Positions 17,811 through 27,298 are shown, counted from the stretch's first letter. The stretch: 64,000 nt of DNA from Brevibacterium oceani (GCF_013623835.1 NZ_JABKDE010000011.1:26370-90369), one strand, 5' to 3'. The notes: generated from the sequence alone by a model not told the origin. Made by a program: numbers and translations.

Positions 17811-17848
17811 TTGATCTTCCAAGAATGCGCCATGTATACTCGACGTAT
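17811..17848 (+). promoter_or_regulatory. Promoter of the ABC-transporter/creatininase operon with possible GntR site
   Basis: TTGATC (17811-17816) and TATACT (17835-17840) are separated by 18 bp, close to the sigma-70 consensus, about 40 bp before the first gene. A small dyad ATAC-TCGAC-GTAT (17836-17848) overlaps the -10 and start point; it could be the operator for the GntR regulator encoded at the end of the operon (inference). Confidence 0.5.
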
Positions 17849-17881
17849 TCGCAGTGCAACGAAGCCTACGACGGAGTCTCA

Positions 17882-19480
17882 ATGACTAGAGAATTCCTTA
17901 CCCGACGAAAGATACTCACTGCAGCAGGGACAGCAAGCATGGGACTTGCCCTTGCAGGATGTGGTGCAGTCACCAACTATCCAGAATCATGGAACGACAT
18001 CAGCGCCGGTGACGGGGAGCCGAATCAAGGCGGAGTCCTTCATTACGGTCTCTCGACGGAGCCGGTGAACTTCGAGCCCCATGTCAGTTCAGGTGCGGCC
18101 TCAGACGTGATTCGCCAGATGCTGTACAACGGTCTCCTCCAATACGATCCGGACGGTGAGATCGTCACAGACCTCGCTTTGGACCACGGCTGGACAGATG
18201 ACAAGACGTACCGAGTGAAGATCCGTGGCGATGTCCGCTTCCACGATGGTTCCACCATGGATGCTGACGACGTGGTGTTTTCCATGCGCAGAATCATGGA
18301 TTCTGACACATCTTCAACTGCCGCGCCTCTCTTCCGCTCAGTTGAGCATGTCGACAAATCGGGCTCTGACACCATCGTCTTCTCTCTCAGAGAACCAGAT
18401 ACAGCCTTTCCCTTCGCACTTGCCGACCCATGCGCAAACGTCATTTCGAAAGCGTGGATCGAGTCGGGTGCTGACCCATTGCTGGAGGTGATGGGGACAG
18501 GGCCGTTCACCTTCGTCGAAAGGGTGCCCGGAGTCAGCATCGTCATTGAACGATTCGACGACTACTTTGTCCCGGGGTTGCCACACCTGAATGCCATCGA
18601 ATTCACCCCCATGGAAGACGATTACGCACGAGTGACCGCCTTGCGCACGGCGACGGTAGACATGATCGACTACATTCCATCGACTCACGTTGATGTGATC
18701 GAGAACAATCCCCAACTCGAGGTCTACTCGGATAGCGTCTTCGGTTTCGGTGTACTCGGCTTCGTTACCACCAAGCCTCCGTTCGATGACAAACGAGTCA
18801 GGCAAGCCGTCTCCTACAGCATTGATCGTGAAGCTGCGCTTGAAACTGCCTACCTGGGGCACGGTCGACCGATCACCGGTGGCCTCGTCCCTGAAGAGGT
18901 CGCGCCATATGCTTCACAGCTTGAAGGCACGGTCGAATACGACCCTGAACGTGCTTCGCATCTCCTTCGAAAGGCTGGTCGGGAGGACCTTGACCTGAGC
19001 ATCATCACGACAAGCAGCTACTCGGTGATTTCGAGGCCGGCCGAAGCGATGTTGCCCTCCCTCCAGGCTTCCGTGGTTAACCCACGATTGACTCGCCAAG
19101 AATGGCTCTCCTTCCAGGAGACGGTGGAAGCGAAGACTTATCCGAGCTTTGCATGGGGAACCTCTTTGAAATTCGGTCACCCGGCTGCCCTGAGCGAGCT
19201 TGTAGCTTCAGGCAGTCGGTGGGCTAAGTTCATGGACTTCAACGACAAACGAACCGACGATCTCCTCGCGGAGGCTAGGCGATCGAAGAACACCAGTCTT
19301 TCCAACGAACTCTTCATGGAAGTCGAGAAGCGAGTGCTCGAGGAGATGCCGCTGACGTATACGCTCCGTCGGATCCAAGGCGAAGCTTCCCACAAATACG
19401 TGCGCGGCTTCTCACATCCACCAAAGGGAGCGTGGACGCAGGTCAGCCTGCGTGGAGTTTGGCTGGAGGAAGAGCGATGA
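17882..19480 (+). CDS. ABC transporter substrate-binding lipoprotein (peptide/opine/nickel family 5)
   Basis: About 532 residues. The N terminus has twin arginines (TRRKIL, residues 7-12), a hydrophobic stretch and a lipobox LALAGC (C27), so it is probably Tat-exported and lipidated. The body matches SBP family 5 (DppA/OppA): LSTEPVNFEPH, the VKIRGDVRFHDG segment, the DADDVVFSMRRIMD segment. The ATG at 17882 has GGAG upstream. It captures the substrate for the permeases that follow. The downstream creatininase-like and amidase genes suggest a small amide-containing cargo rather than ordinary peptides (inference). Confidence 0.88.
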   Translation: MTREFLTRRKILTAAGTASMGLALAGCGAVTNYPESWNDISAGDGEPNQGGVLHYGLSTEPVNFEPHVSSGAASDVIRQMLYNGLLQYDPDGEIVTDLALDHGWTDDKTYRVKIRGDVRFHDGSTMDADDVVFSMRRIMDSDTSSTAAPLFRSVEHVDKSGSDTIVFSLREPDTAFPFALADPCANVISKAWIESGADPLLEVMGTGPFTFVERVPGVSIVIERFDDYFVPGLPHLNAIEFTPMEDDYARVTALRTATVDMIDYIPSTHVDVIENNPQLEVYSDSVFGFGVLGFVTTKPPFDDKRVRQAVSYSIDREAALETAYLGHGRPITGGLVPEEVAPYASQLEGTVEYDPERASHLLRKAGREDLDLSIITTSSYSVISRPAEAMLPSLQASVVNPRLTRQEWLSFQETVEAKTYPSFAWGTSLKFGHPAALSELVASGSRWAKFMDFNDKRTDDLLAEARRSKNTSLSNELFMEVEKRVLEEMPLTYTLRRIQGEASHKYVRGFSHPPKGAWTQVSLRGVWLEEER

Positions 19481-20421
19481 CCAACTTCGTAATCAGAAGA
19501 ATCGGCTTGGCAGCAATCCAACTCGTCATCGTTGCAACGATCGTGTTCCTGCTCATCCGTCTGATTCCGGGAGACGCAGCTCGAGCGGTGCTCGGGGAGA
19601 ACGCCACAGATGATCAAGTGGCGGCTATGCGGTCGACCATGGGCCTGGACGAAGCGTTCCCGATACAGTTCTTCAACTATTGGAAAAATCTCCTGACAGG
19701 AGACTTGGGAGTATCGCTGATCAGCGGTCGACCAGTAGCTGCGGATCTGATCGTTCGATTCGGCAACTCTCTCGAAATCATCGTCCTCGCGATTCTTGTT
19801 TCGATCGTCGTGGGAGTGGTTCTCGGGCGGATTGCGGCCATTCGGAATGACCGTGCACTTGATCACATCATCACCGGCGGATCAGTTCTTGGCATATCAC
19901 TTCCCGTTTTCGTTACCGGTACGTTGCTGCTGCTGGTGTTTTCGGTGTGGCTGCCGATTCTGCCCCCACAGAGATATGTGGGCTTCTTTTCAGACCCGCT
20001 TGGGCACCTCCAGCTCATCATTCTTCCTGTCCTCGCCCTCGCCGCGACGTCGACGGCGGTGATCATGAGAATGACTCGATCGGCGATGTTGGAAACGCTC
20101 AGCGCGGACTTTGTGCGCACCGTCAGGGCAAAAGGCGTGATCGAGCGCAAAGTCATCACCTACCACGCCTTAAGAAATGCGTTGGTGCCGGTCGTGTCGA
20201 TCACCAGCGTTGAGCTAGCCACGCTCATCGGTTCGACAGTTCTCATTGAAACCATATTCGGCTGGCCAGGGATGAGTTCCATGCTCATGCAGGCAGTGAC
20301 CGACCGCGACTATCCCGTCATCCAAGCCGTCGTACTCAGCGCATCGGTCTTCGTCATCATAGTCAACCTGGTCGCCGACCTCGTCATTCGTCTTCTCGAT
20401 CCGAGAACGGAGAGCTTCTGA
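19477..20421 (+). CDS. ABC transporter permease (DppB/OppB type)
   Basis: 314 residues, six transmembrane helices. FVIRRIGLAAIQLVIVATIVF near the N terminus, LIPGDAARAVLGENATDDQV and the EAA loop near the C-terminal third (HALRNALVPVVSITSVELA) are typical of BPD_transp_1 permeases of the dipeptide/nickel class. Its ATG overlaps the stop of the binding-protein gene by 4 bp. Partner of the permease that starts 1 bp after its stop. Confidence 0.92.
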   Translation: MTNFVIRRIGLAAIQLVIVATIVFLLIRLIPGDAARAVLGENATDDQVAAMRSTMGLDEAFPIQFFNYWKNLLTGDLGVSLISGRPVAADLIVRFGNSLEIIVLAILVSIVVGVVLGRIAAIRNDRALDHIITGGSVLGISLPVFVTGTLLLLVFSVWLPILPPQRYVGFFSDPLGHLQLIILPVLALAATSTAVIMRMTRSAMLETLSADFVRTVRAKGVIERKVITYHALRNALVPVVSITSVELATLIGSTVLIETIFGWPGMSSMLMQAVTDRDYPVIQAVVLSASVFVIIVNLVADLVIRLLDPRTESF

Positions 20422-20422
20422 A

Positions 20423-21304
20423 ATGGCCGATAATCTCGCACTCGCCTCTACAGAGATCGTGGAAAAGACCGGTCCGGTTTCCCGGGGAATCGTCCGTCGT
20501 CTCGTCAAGAATCCTCGCACATGCATCAGCGGAGCCTTCTTCATCATTATCGTCCTGGTCGTTCTCATCGGGCCGTTGATCTATCCGATTACCTACCGGG
20601 AGCAGGTCGGCATTCCACTGTCTCAGGACGGCCTACTCGGTACTGATGACTTCGGAAGAGATGTCCTCGCACGTTTGATCATCGCAACCCGCACATCAAT
20701 GCTCGTCGCTGTCGGAGCAGTCATCATCGCTCTGCTTGCAGGGGTCGGTCTCGGGCTGTTGGCAGGATTCCTCGGTGGATGGACTTCGACAATCATCATG
20801 AGAGGGTCGGACATACTCCTCAGCTTTCCGGCCGTCATCTTGGCCATCGCAGCTGTAGCCATCCTCGGGCCAGACCTCATTAACGTCGTCCTAGTCATCG
20901 GGGTCCTCTATGTTCCCCGATTCACCCGGGTCGTCTACGCGCAATCCGTAGCGATCAGATCCGCTCAGTACGTCGACGCCGAACGCGTCAACGGTACTTC
21001 GACTGCAAGCATCATCTCTCGGACAGTCCTACCGAACGTAATGTCAACAGTGATTGTGCAAGCAAGCTTGAGCCTCAGCTTCGCAATCCAAGTAGAAGCG
21101 GGACTGAGCTTCCTGGGCCTAGGCGCTCAACCGCCTCTCGCCTCCCTTGGCACGATGATTTCTTCCGGCCGCGACTTCCTCGAGGTGCAGCCGACGATGC
21201 TGATTTACCCGTCCCTGCTGCTCATCGCAATCGTCCTCGCAGTCAATGTTCTTGGTGACGGACTCAGGGACGTTCTCGATCCTCGGCGTGCTTTCGCTCG
21301 CTGA
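20423..21304 (+). CDS. ABC transporter permease (DppC/OppC type)
   Basis: 293 residues. It has a short cytoplasmic N terminus, a first helix, the LGTDDFGRDVLARLIIATRTS segment conserved in DppC proteins, and the EAA motif (VNGTSTASIISRTVLPNVMS). Forms the heterodimeric channel with the preceding permease. Start ATG 20423 follows the previous stop directly, indicating coupled translation. Confidence 0.92.
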   Translation: MADNLALASTEIVEKTGPVSRGIVRRLVKNPRTCISGAFFIIIVLVVLIGPLIYPITYREQVGIPLSQDGLLGTDDFGRDVLARLIIATRTSMLVAVGAVIIALLAGVGLGLLAGFLGGWTSTIIMRGSDILLSFPAVILAIAAVAILGPDLINVVLVIGVLYVPRFTRVVYAQSVAIRSAQYVDAERVNGTSTASIISRTVLPNVMSTVIVQASLSLSFAIQVEAGLSFLGLGAQPPLASLGTMISSGRDFLEVQPTMLIYPSLLLIAIVLAVNVLGDGLRDVLDPRRAFAR

Positions 21305-21347
21305 CCATCAATATCCAACACACGACCACCAATTGAAAGGAACTCAC

Positions 21348-22154
21348 ATGATTGACGACTCCAAGAGCCTGGGCCGCTTGAGCTGGACCGAGGTGGCCGA
21401 AGCCGCAGAACGTAATCCAGTCGTACTCGTACCCATTGGTGCCATCGAACAGCACGGTCCGCATCTTCCGGTGCATGAAGACTCCATCGTTGCCGAATGG
21501 GCCGCTTACAAAATTGCGGAGCTTACCGATAGTGAGGTCGACACACTTGTGGCGCCGGCTTTGCACTACGGCCATTCACCGACTTTCCGCGGGTTCGCAG
21601 GAAATCTCTCCCTTAGCGCCGAGACCCTGAAAGCGGTAGTAAGAGACATCATTGAATCGCTCGTGCAGTCCGGTTTCAAACGAATCGTCCTCGTCGACAA
21701 CAATGGTGGAAACGTAGGCCCAGTTTCGGGCGCAGCCGTCGACTGTCGACGGGATCTCGACGTCCTCATAGGTCATGTCTACCCATGGCAATTGGGATAC
21801 GGCTTGATGCGAGACGTCTACGACGACGCATCAGAAGTCTACGGGCACGGCGCTGAACCCGAGTTGTCGGCGATGCTTGCAATCTTCCCGGAACAGGTCA
21901 ACATGTCGAAGGCGGAATCGGGCGGCTTGAGCAGCGGGTCCGGTTGGACACCGACGAGCTATGCAGACGCGAAAATCGGAGACTACTCCGTGCCGGGCAC
22001 CGTCTACTGGGACTTCTCCGAAGTGAGCAAGAACGGAGTCACCGGAGACGTCAGCGTTGCCAATGAAGCCACCGGAGCGGAATGGATTCGCCGAGTGATG
22101 GGATTCTGCGCCGAGTACGTCCGGGAATATGACCGCAATACGGCGACTAACTGA
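21348..22154 (+). CDS. Creatininase-family amidohydrolase with altered metal site
   Basis: 268 residues. The canonical ligands E34 and H36 (IEQHGPHLP) and D45 (HEDSIVAE) match creatininase numbering, and E170/E172 lie in YGHGAEPELS. In the usual NGHGGN motif the histidine is replaced: here it reads DNNGGN (117-122), so one metal ligand is Asn. The family opens cyclic or linear amides (creatinine to creatine, FAPy deformylation, mycofactocin maturation). AAAGG precedes ATG 21348. It lies between ABC permeases and a C-N hydrolase, so it probably hydrolyses the imported compound. Confidence 0.85.
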   Translation: MIDDSKSLGRLSWTEVAEAAERNPVVLVPIGAIEQHGPHLPVHEDSIVAEWAAYKIAELTDSEVDTLVAPALHYGHSPTFRGFAGNLSLSAETLKAVVRDIIESLVQSGFKRIVLVDNNGGNVGPVSGAAVDCRRDLDVLIGHVYPWQLGYGLMRDVYDDASEVYGHGAEPELSAMLAIFPEQVNMSKAESGGLSSGSGWTPTSYADAKIGDYSVPGTVYWDFSEVSKNGVTGDVSVANEATGAEWIRRVMGFCAEYVREYDRNTATN

Positions 22155-22167
22155 AAGGAGAGATGAC

Positions 22168-22965
22168 ATGAAGGTTGCAATTTCACAATTCGCATCGAGT
22201 CCGACGATTGCTGAGAACACCGCGCACATTGTCAACGATGCTCACCGTGCAGCAGCAGAAGGAGCGACGCTGATGGTCTGCCCGGAGGCGGCGATGATCC
22301 GGCTCCCAGACAAACACGAATCACTGGTCGGACGAGTCGAAGAACCCGACGGAAGTTTCGGCAGTGCGCTCGCAGAAGCTTCATCCGAGACCGGGGTGAC
22401 AATCGTCGCCGGTGCGTTTACTCCTGGAGATGAGACTAAGGTGAAGAACACACTCTTTGTCGCGTCCGGGGGCGAAATCGTCGCCACCTACGACAAGATC
22501 CATCTTTATGACGCATTCTCCGACAAAGAGTCGGACAAAGTGCTCGCCGGCCCTGTCGAACCTGTCACCATTGATGTCGACGGAGTACGGATCGGTCTGG
22601 CAACCTGCTACGATCTGCGATTTCCTGAGATATTCCGAGTCCTGGCGGATCAGGGAAGCCTACTGGTGACGATCCCCACTGCATGGGTCAAGGGTGCGCT
22701 TAAAGAAGAGCACTGGCTGACCCTGCTGAGAGCGAGAGCCATCGAGAATAGCTTCTTCATCGTCGGAAGTGGGGAAGCCGGAGAACGATCCATAGGTCGT
22801 TCTGCCGCCTTCGATCCGATGGGTCTGCAATTGACCGACTTGGGAACAGGGAACTCATTCGGGACGGTGGACATCGATATTGATCTTGTCGCCCGCACGC
22901 GTTCGCTCAATCCTGGGCTGCATAACCGCAGGTTCGAAGTGATTCCACGGAGACAAAATGCCTGA
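22168..22965 (+). CDS. Carbon-nitrogen hydrolase (nitrilase superfamily amidase)
   Basis: 265 residues. The complete Glu-Lys-Cys triad is visible: E40 in VCPEAAM, K109 in YDKIHLYD and C146 in ATCYDLRFPE. Length and motifs match branch-10/13 omega-amidase or carbamoylase-like enzymes that release ammonia from a small amide. AAAGGAGAG lies just before ATG 22168. It overlaps the ABC ATPase gene by 8 bp. Acting after the creatininase-like enzyme, it may remove a second amide or carbamoyl group (inference). Confidence 0.88.
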   Translation: MKVAISQFASSPTIAENTAHIVNDAHRAAAEGATLMVCPEAAMIRLPDKHESLVGRVEEPDGSFGSALAEASSETGVTIVAGAFTPGDETKVKNTLFVASGGEIVATYDKIHLYDAFSDKESDKVLAGPVEPVTIDVDGVRIGLATCYDLRFPEIFRVLADQGSLLVTIPTAWVKGALKEEHWLTLLRARAIENSFFIVGSGEAGERSIGRSAAFDPMGLQLTDLGTGNSFGTVDIDIDLVARTRSLNPGLHNRRFEVIPRRQNA

Positions 22966-24655
22966 GGAGACAGGAAGCTCGGTACGTGCACCTCTTTTGA
23001 AGGTGGACGACCTCTCAGTCAACTTCGAGATGTCAGGTAAGGGATCGGCGGCAGTCGACAACGTGTCGTATGCGATCAATCGTGGTGAGGTGCTCGCGAT
23101 TGTGGGCGAATCCGGATCCGGCAAGTCCGTGTCCTCGATGGCTATTCTTGGTCTGCTTCCGCCCAATGCTCGGGTGCAGGGGAGGATTGAATTCGACGGA
23201 GAGAATCTTCTCGAACTCAGCCCCGACCAACTGCGGCAGCTTCGGGGCCAGAAGATCGCGATGATCTTCCAGGAACCGATGACTGCACTGGATCCGGTGT
23301 ACACGATTGGTGAACAGATCGTCGAGGCTATTCGCGCTCACAGTCGAATGAGTAAAAAAGATGCTCAGCGCCGAGCTCTCGAACTCCTTTATCTGGTGAG
23401 GCTTCCCGAGCCCGAACGTAGGATCAATCACTATCCTCACCAGCTGTCCGGGGGACAATTGCAACGAATTGTCATTGCCATGGCAGTCAGCTGCGACCCG
23501 GATCTCCTTATCGCGGATGAGCCAACAACCGCCCTCGACGTCACTGTGCAGGCCGAAATTCTCGAATTGCTTCGAGACCTCGGCGCAAGGTTGAACGCAT
23601 CGGTTCTGTTCATCACCCACGATATGGGCGTGGTTGCCGACCTCGCGGATCGAGTCATTGTCATGCGCGATGGCCGAATTGTGGAGGAAGCTCTAGTGGG
23701 AGATCTTTTTGCTGCGCCGAAAGCAGAATACACTCAGAACCTCCTCAACTCGGTACCTCACCTAGGAAAGACTCAAAACGAGGAACCGCCGCAATCTGCA
23801 CAAGTGAGCCGCTCCGCAGGTGCGGTCCCCGAACCGACCGTATTGAGTTTCAACAAAGTCGAGATCACCTACTCTGGCAGGGCCGGGTCCGACGATTTCA
23901 AAGCTGTCGAGGATGTCTCGATCGAAGTGCGCCAAGGCGAAGTTGTCGGCCTGGTCGGAGAATCAGGCTCCGGGAAGTCCACACTCGGTCGCTGTGCAAT
24001 GGGATTGCTGAAGCCAAGCGCCGGTAGCGTGTCGGTGTGTGGAACAGATATCACCTCAATGTCTTCACGGAAGCTCAGGCCCAAACGGAACGAATTCAGC
24101 ATGGTGTTCCAAGATCCTGCTTCGTCGCTCAACCCGAGGCAGACACTTGGGGAGATCGTCGCGAAGCCACTGAAGCTTCACACAAAGCTAAGTGCATCGG
24201 ACGTTCGTCGACGAGTGGAAGAGATGCTTGAAAGAGTCCGAGTGCCCAGCTCATGGGGGGAGCGGTACCCACACGAGCTGTCGGGTGGGCAACGCCAACG
24301 CATTGGTATTGCCCGAGCCCTCGTCCTCTCACCTCGTCTGCTCATTGCGGATGAGCCGACATCAGCCCTCGATGTTTCGGTACAGGCGACGGTTCTCGAT
24401 CTCTTCAAAGAACTGCAGAGTGAACTTGGGTTCTCGTGTTTGTTCATCACCCATGATCTTGGAGTGGTGGAAGAACTCGCCGACCGCATCGCAGTACTCA
24501 GGGCTGGTCGTCTCGTTGAATTCGGAAACGCGACAGATGTCCTTAATAGTTCCGAGCACGAGTACACACGTCGACTCGTTCTCTCTGCGCCAGTACCAGA
24601 CCCGGAGGCGCAGAAGAAGAGGAGAAGTGAGTTTGCCCAGGTGAACTCGCAATAA
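22958..24655 (+). CDS. ABC transporter ATP-binding protein, fused DppD-DppF type
   Basis: 565 residues with two complete nucleotide-binding domains. The first has Walker A GESGSGKS, signature LSGGQ and Walker B DLLIADEPTT; the second repeats GESGSGKS, LSGGQRQRIGIARAL and LLIADEPTSALD. Each half corresponds to DppD and DppF, here joined by a short linker around residue 285. It powers the binding protein and permeases of this operon. Gene order is unusual because the two enzymes are placed between permeases and ATPase. Confidence 0.93.
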   Translation: MPEETGSSVRAPLLKVDDLSVNFEMSGKGSAAVDNVSYAINRGEVLAIVGESGSGKSVSSMAILGLLPPNARVQGRIEFDGENLLELSPDQLRQLRGQKIAMIFQEPMTALDPVYTIGEQIVEAIRAHSRMSKKDAQRRALELLYLVRLPEPERRINHYPHQLSGGQLQRIVIAMAVSCDPDLLIADEPTTALDVTVQAEILELLRDLGARLNASVLFITHDMGVVADLADRVIVMRDGRIVEEALVGDLFAAPKAEYTQNLLNSVPHLGKTQNEEPPQSAQVSRSAGAVPEPTVLSFNKVEITYSGRAGSDDFKAVEDVSIEVRQGEVVGLVGESGSGKSTLGRCAMGLLKPSAGSVSVCGTDITSMSSRKLRPKRNEFSMVFQDPASSLNPRQTLGEIVAKPLKLHTKLSASDVRRRVEEMLERVRVPSSWGERYPHELSGGQRQRIGIARALVLSPRLLIADEPTSALDVSVQATVLDLFKELQSELGFSCLFITHDLGVVEELADRIAVLRAGRLVEFGNATDVLNSSEHEYTRRLVLSAPVPDPEAQKKRRSEFAQVNSQ

Positions 24656-24728
24656 CAGAGAGTTCGCCCAAGGGCTTAGAATCGATCAAGACTAATTGCG
24701 AGATGGTGCGAACGAAGGGAGACACCTG

Positions 24729-25400
24729 TTGGAGGCAAAGAGGCCGCTGGCGCGTTCGCTTGCATTCGACTGGGTCCGAAATGCCATTGTGTCCGGTGTC
24801 TACCACGGTCACGATTACATCGAGGAGTCGACAGTCTGCGAAGCTGTTGGTGTTTCTCGGACCCCGGTGCGCGAGGCCTTTAACCAACTCGCAGCAGAGA
24901 AGTACATCACTCTTACCCCTCGCCACGGAGCACAAGTCAGAGGCATCGGGGCGGAAGAGCTTATCGAAGTCTATGAAGTGCGCCGACTGATCGAGGGGCG
25001 AAGCATTGAACTACTTTGCGAGACCAAGATTCCGGTGACTGACAAAGCTCTCTCCGCGTTGGAAGATCGGTTGCGAACCACTACTGCCCAACATGAGTCG
25101 CCCCTCGACCCAGAACTGCGAGTAACTGCATCTCAGACGGATTGGATGTTCCACTATTCGATCGTCAGCGCTGCGGGAAACTCCGTACTGTCTGAGACCT
25201 ATGAGTTCCTCAGATCGAGGCAACAACGAGTGAGCATCGAGACCGGGATGCGCTTTCCTGATCTCATAAAGAAGTACGACGAGCATCACGTCGCGATGAT
25301 AGAAGCGTGGCGCAGTTTCGACGAAGTCGAGTTTAAGCGGATTCTCTCCGATCACCTACGGCCGGCTGAACGCATCCTCGCATCGTTGGAGGAAGGCTAA
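24729..25400 (+). CDS. GntR-family transcriptional regulator (FadR subfamily, FCD domain)
   Basis: About 224 residues. N-terminal winged helix with the SRTPVREAFNQLAAEKYI recognition segment, then an all-helical FCD effector domain (RRLIEGRSIELLCE onward). No ATG fits; the TTG at 24729 is chosen because AGGGAG lies 7 nt upstream, though the frame is open from a TTG at 24696. It closes the ABC/creatininase/amidase operon and should regulate it in response to the imported compound or its product. Confidence 0.85.
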   Translation: MEAKRPLARSLAFDWVRNAIVSGVYHGHDYIEESTVCEAVGVSRTPVREAFNQLAAEKYITLTPRHGAQVRGIGAEELIEVYEVRRLIEGRSIELLCETKIPVTDKALSALEDRLRTTTAQHESPLDPELRVTASQTDWMFHYSIVSAAGNSVLSETYEFLRSRQQRVSIETGMRFPDLIKKYDEHHVAMIEAWRSFDEVEFKRILSDHLRPAERILASLEEG

Positions 25401-25464
25401 TTCACTCGGCCCGAGAGTGCGATGCGGACAGAACATGTCAACGGGGCTTCAACTCAACAGTCAC

Positions 25465-26241
25465 CTACCCCTGCTGATACCCCAACCTCACCGAGATCTC
25501 CCGCGCAGCAGCCTTCATCACTGGAACGAGAGCCTGCATGCGATCCTTCGGCATATAGGGGCGGGTCGCCGATAGGGAGACGCCGGCGACGATGTCCCCG
25601 CTGCCATCGCGGATCGGCGCGGCCACGCACCGGATCCCAGGCTCGTTCTCTTCCAGATCGAGCGACGCTCCGTCGCGCGTGTAACGGTGCATCCGTGTGA
25701 CGAAGGCGTCCACTGTGGCGGAGTCGGCGTCGAGATTCTCAGCAAGAAAGATCCTCTCCCACCGATCCTCCTGCCCCAACAGCAGTGCCTTCCCAACACC
25801 CGTGCGGGTCATCGGCATACGGTGGCCGATGCGCGATCGCATCTCCGCACCCCGTCTGCCCGGGATCTTGTGCAGGTAGAGGACTGACTCGCCGTCCTCG
25901 ACCGACAGGTGGATGGTGTCCTGCGTCCGTTCGGCAAGCGCTTCGAGACTCTCCCTGGCGACTACTGGCAGCGGGTCCTGATTGAGTGCGGTGAAACCGT
26001 ACTCGATGAGAGTGGGGCCGAGTCGGAATTCCCCAGGTGCGCCATGGCGAAGGTAGCCCATGTGCACCAGCAGCTGGATCATCCTGTGCGCGCTCGATCG
26101 ACCGATGCCGGTCGTCTCGACGATGGTCTTGAGCGTCGTCGACCCGTGGGCGACGGCACTGACGATCTGCAGGCCTTTGGCCAGGGTCTGTGTGCCTTGG
26201 GGAATTGCCGCGCCGTCAACAGTTCCAGAGTCCTCGGTCAT
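25465..26241 (-). CDS. IclR-family transcriptional regulator of the galactonate operon
   Basis: 258 residues: winged helix (LKTIVETTGIGRSSAHRMIQ, residues 37-56) and GAF-like effector domain with the conserved GVSLSATRP near the C terminus. It is transcribed divergently from the dgoK-A-D-transporter operon with under 80 bp between, so it is the likely repressor or activator. Other bacteria usually use a GntR-type DgoR here; an IclR regulator is an alternative solution. Confidence 0.87.
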   Translation of the reverse strand: MTEDSGTVDGAAIPQGTQTLAKGLQIVSAVAHGSTTLKTIVETTGIGRSSAHRMIQLLVHMGYLRHGAPGEFRLGPTLIEYGFTALNQDPLPVVARESLEALAERTQDTIHLSVEDGESVLYLHKIPGRRGAEMRSRIGHRMPMTRTGVGKALLLGQEDRWERIFLAENLDADSATVDAFVTRMHRYTRDGASLDLEENEPGIRCVAAPIRDGSGDIVAGVSLSATRPYMPKDRMQALVPVMKAAAREISVRLGYQQG

Positions 26242-26242
26242 C

Positions 26243-26284
26243 CCACCAGTATGGCATCAATCCCACATATAGGGACGCTGGTGG
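26243..26284. promoter_or_regulatory. Divergent iclR-dgoK operator region
   Basis: CCACCAG (26243-26249) and CTGGTGG (26278-26284) form an inverted repeat separated by 28 bp, and TCCC-ACATATA-GGGA (26261-26275) is a second dyad in the middle. Both lie between the iclR start (26241) and the dgoK start region, where the divergent promoters must be. Binding by the IclR protein is inference. Confidence 0.4.
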
Positions 26285-26317
26285 CACATAATGGATCGAC
26301 TGCTCATAGTGGCTCCT

Positions 26318-27298
26318 ATGGCAGAAACCGCAACATCTGAGGCCCCGTCGATGATCGGCCTCGACTGGGGAACGAGTTCGCTGCGAGCCTTCCTCCTCGG
26401 CAACCACGGTGACATCCTCGCCGAACGCGGCGGAACCGATGGAATCATGGCCGTGAGTGCGCACAGTACCGACCCGCGAGGCGACTTCTCACGCATCGCG
26501 CAGGCGGCCACCGGCGACTGGCTCACCACCTATGGCCAGCTGCCCATCATCGCCTGCGGCATGATCGGGTCGACCCAGGGCATCGTCGAGGCCGGATACT
26601 GTGAGCTGCCGACCGACCTCAACGCTCTGGGTGGGCAGCTGACAAGCGTGGAACTGTCCATCGGGACGATGCACATCGTCCCCGGCCTGCAGAAGACCGC
26701 GACCGTCACGACCGCACCCGATGTCATCCGGGGCGAGGAAACCCAACTGCTCGGGCTGCTCACCGCCGAAGGGAACGAACCGAACACGGTGGTCCTGCCG
26801 GGGACCCACACCAAATGGGTGAGCTGCGAGCCAACACGCATCACCGATTTCTCCACCTCGATGAGCGGAGAGCTCTTCGGCCTGCTCAGCACCTCGTCGA
26901 TCCTCGCCCGCCTGGCCGAACCCACCGAGAGCTTCCACTCCGAAGCCTTCGATTGGGGGCTGCAGGTCGGTGCCGAGGATCCGGCAGCACTCACCTCCTA
27001 CCTGTTCACCGCGCGAACCTGGGCACTCGACGGTCGCCTGCGTGCTGAAGAGGTCAACGATTATCTCTCGGGAATGATCATTGGCGCCGAGGTGACCGGT
27101 CAATTGGTCTCCACCCCCGTTTCCGCCGCCCCGGTCCTTGTCTGCGGTGCCGCCGAGCTGACCCAGCGTTACCTCCGTGCCCTCGACCGGGCCGGCAGGC
27201 CCGCGGTGGCCGCGAATCCACGTGCGGCCGCCACCGGTCTCTTCCGCATCGCCGTACAATCCGGCCTCGTCTCGACCAAGGAGAACACACATGCCTGA
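26318..27298 (+). CDS. dgoK: 2-dehydro-3-deoxygalactonokinase
   Basis: About 326 residues of the DgoK family. The N-terminal phosphate-binding loop GLDWGTSSLRA and the VVLPGTHTKWV segment are diagnostic. It phosphorylates 2-dehydro-3-deoxy-D-galactonate (KDGal) at O6 with ATP, the second step of galactonate degradation. The ATG at 26318 is chosen; an ATG at 26291 would add nine residues, and neither has a strong ribosome-binding site. Followed with 8-bp overlap by the aldolase gene. Confidence 0.88.
   Translation: MAETATSEAPSMIGLDWGTSSLRAFLLGNHGDILAERGGTDGIMAVSAHSTDPRGDFSRIAQAATGDWLTTYGQLPIIACGMIGSTQGIVEAGYCELPTDLNALGGQLTSVELSIGTMHIVPGLQKTATVTTAPDVIRGEETQLLGLLTAEGNEPNTVVLPGTHTKWVSCEPTRITDFSTSMSGELFGLLSTSSILARLAEPTESFHSEAFDWGLQVGAEDPAALTSYLFTARTWALDGRLRAEEVNDYLSGMIIGAEVTGQLVSTPVSAAPVLVCGAAELTQRYLRALDRAGRPAVAANPRAAATGLFRIAVQSGLVSTKENTHA

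Noticed and set aside
17318..17859. Short frames after the LRV protein on both strands
   Set aside because: They overlap each other, have no start signals and match nothing recognisable; treated as intergenic.
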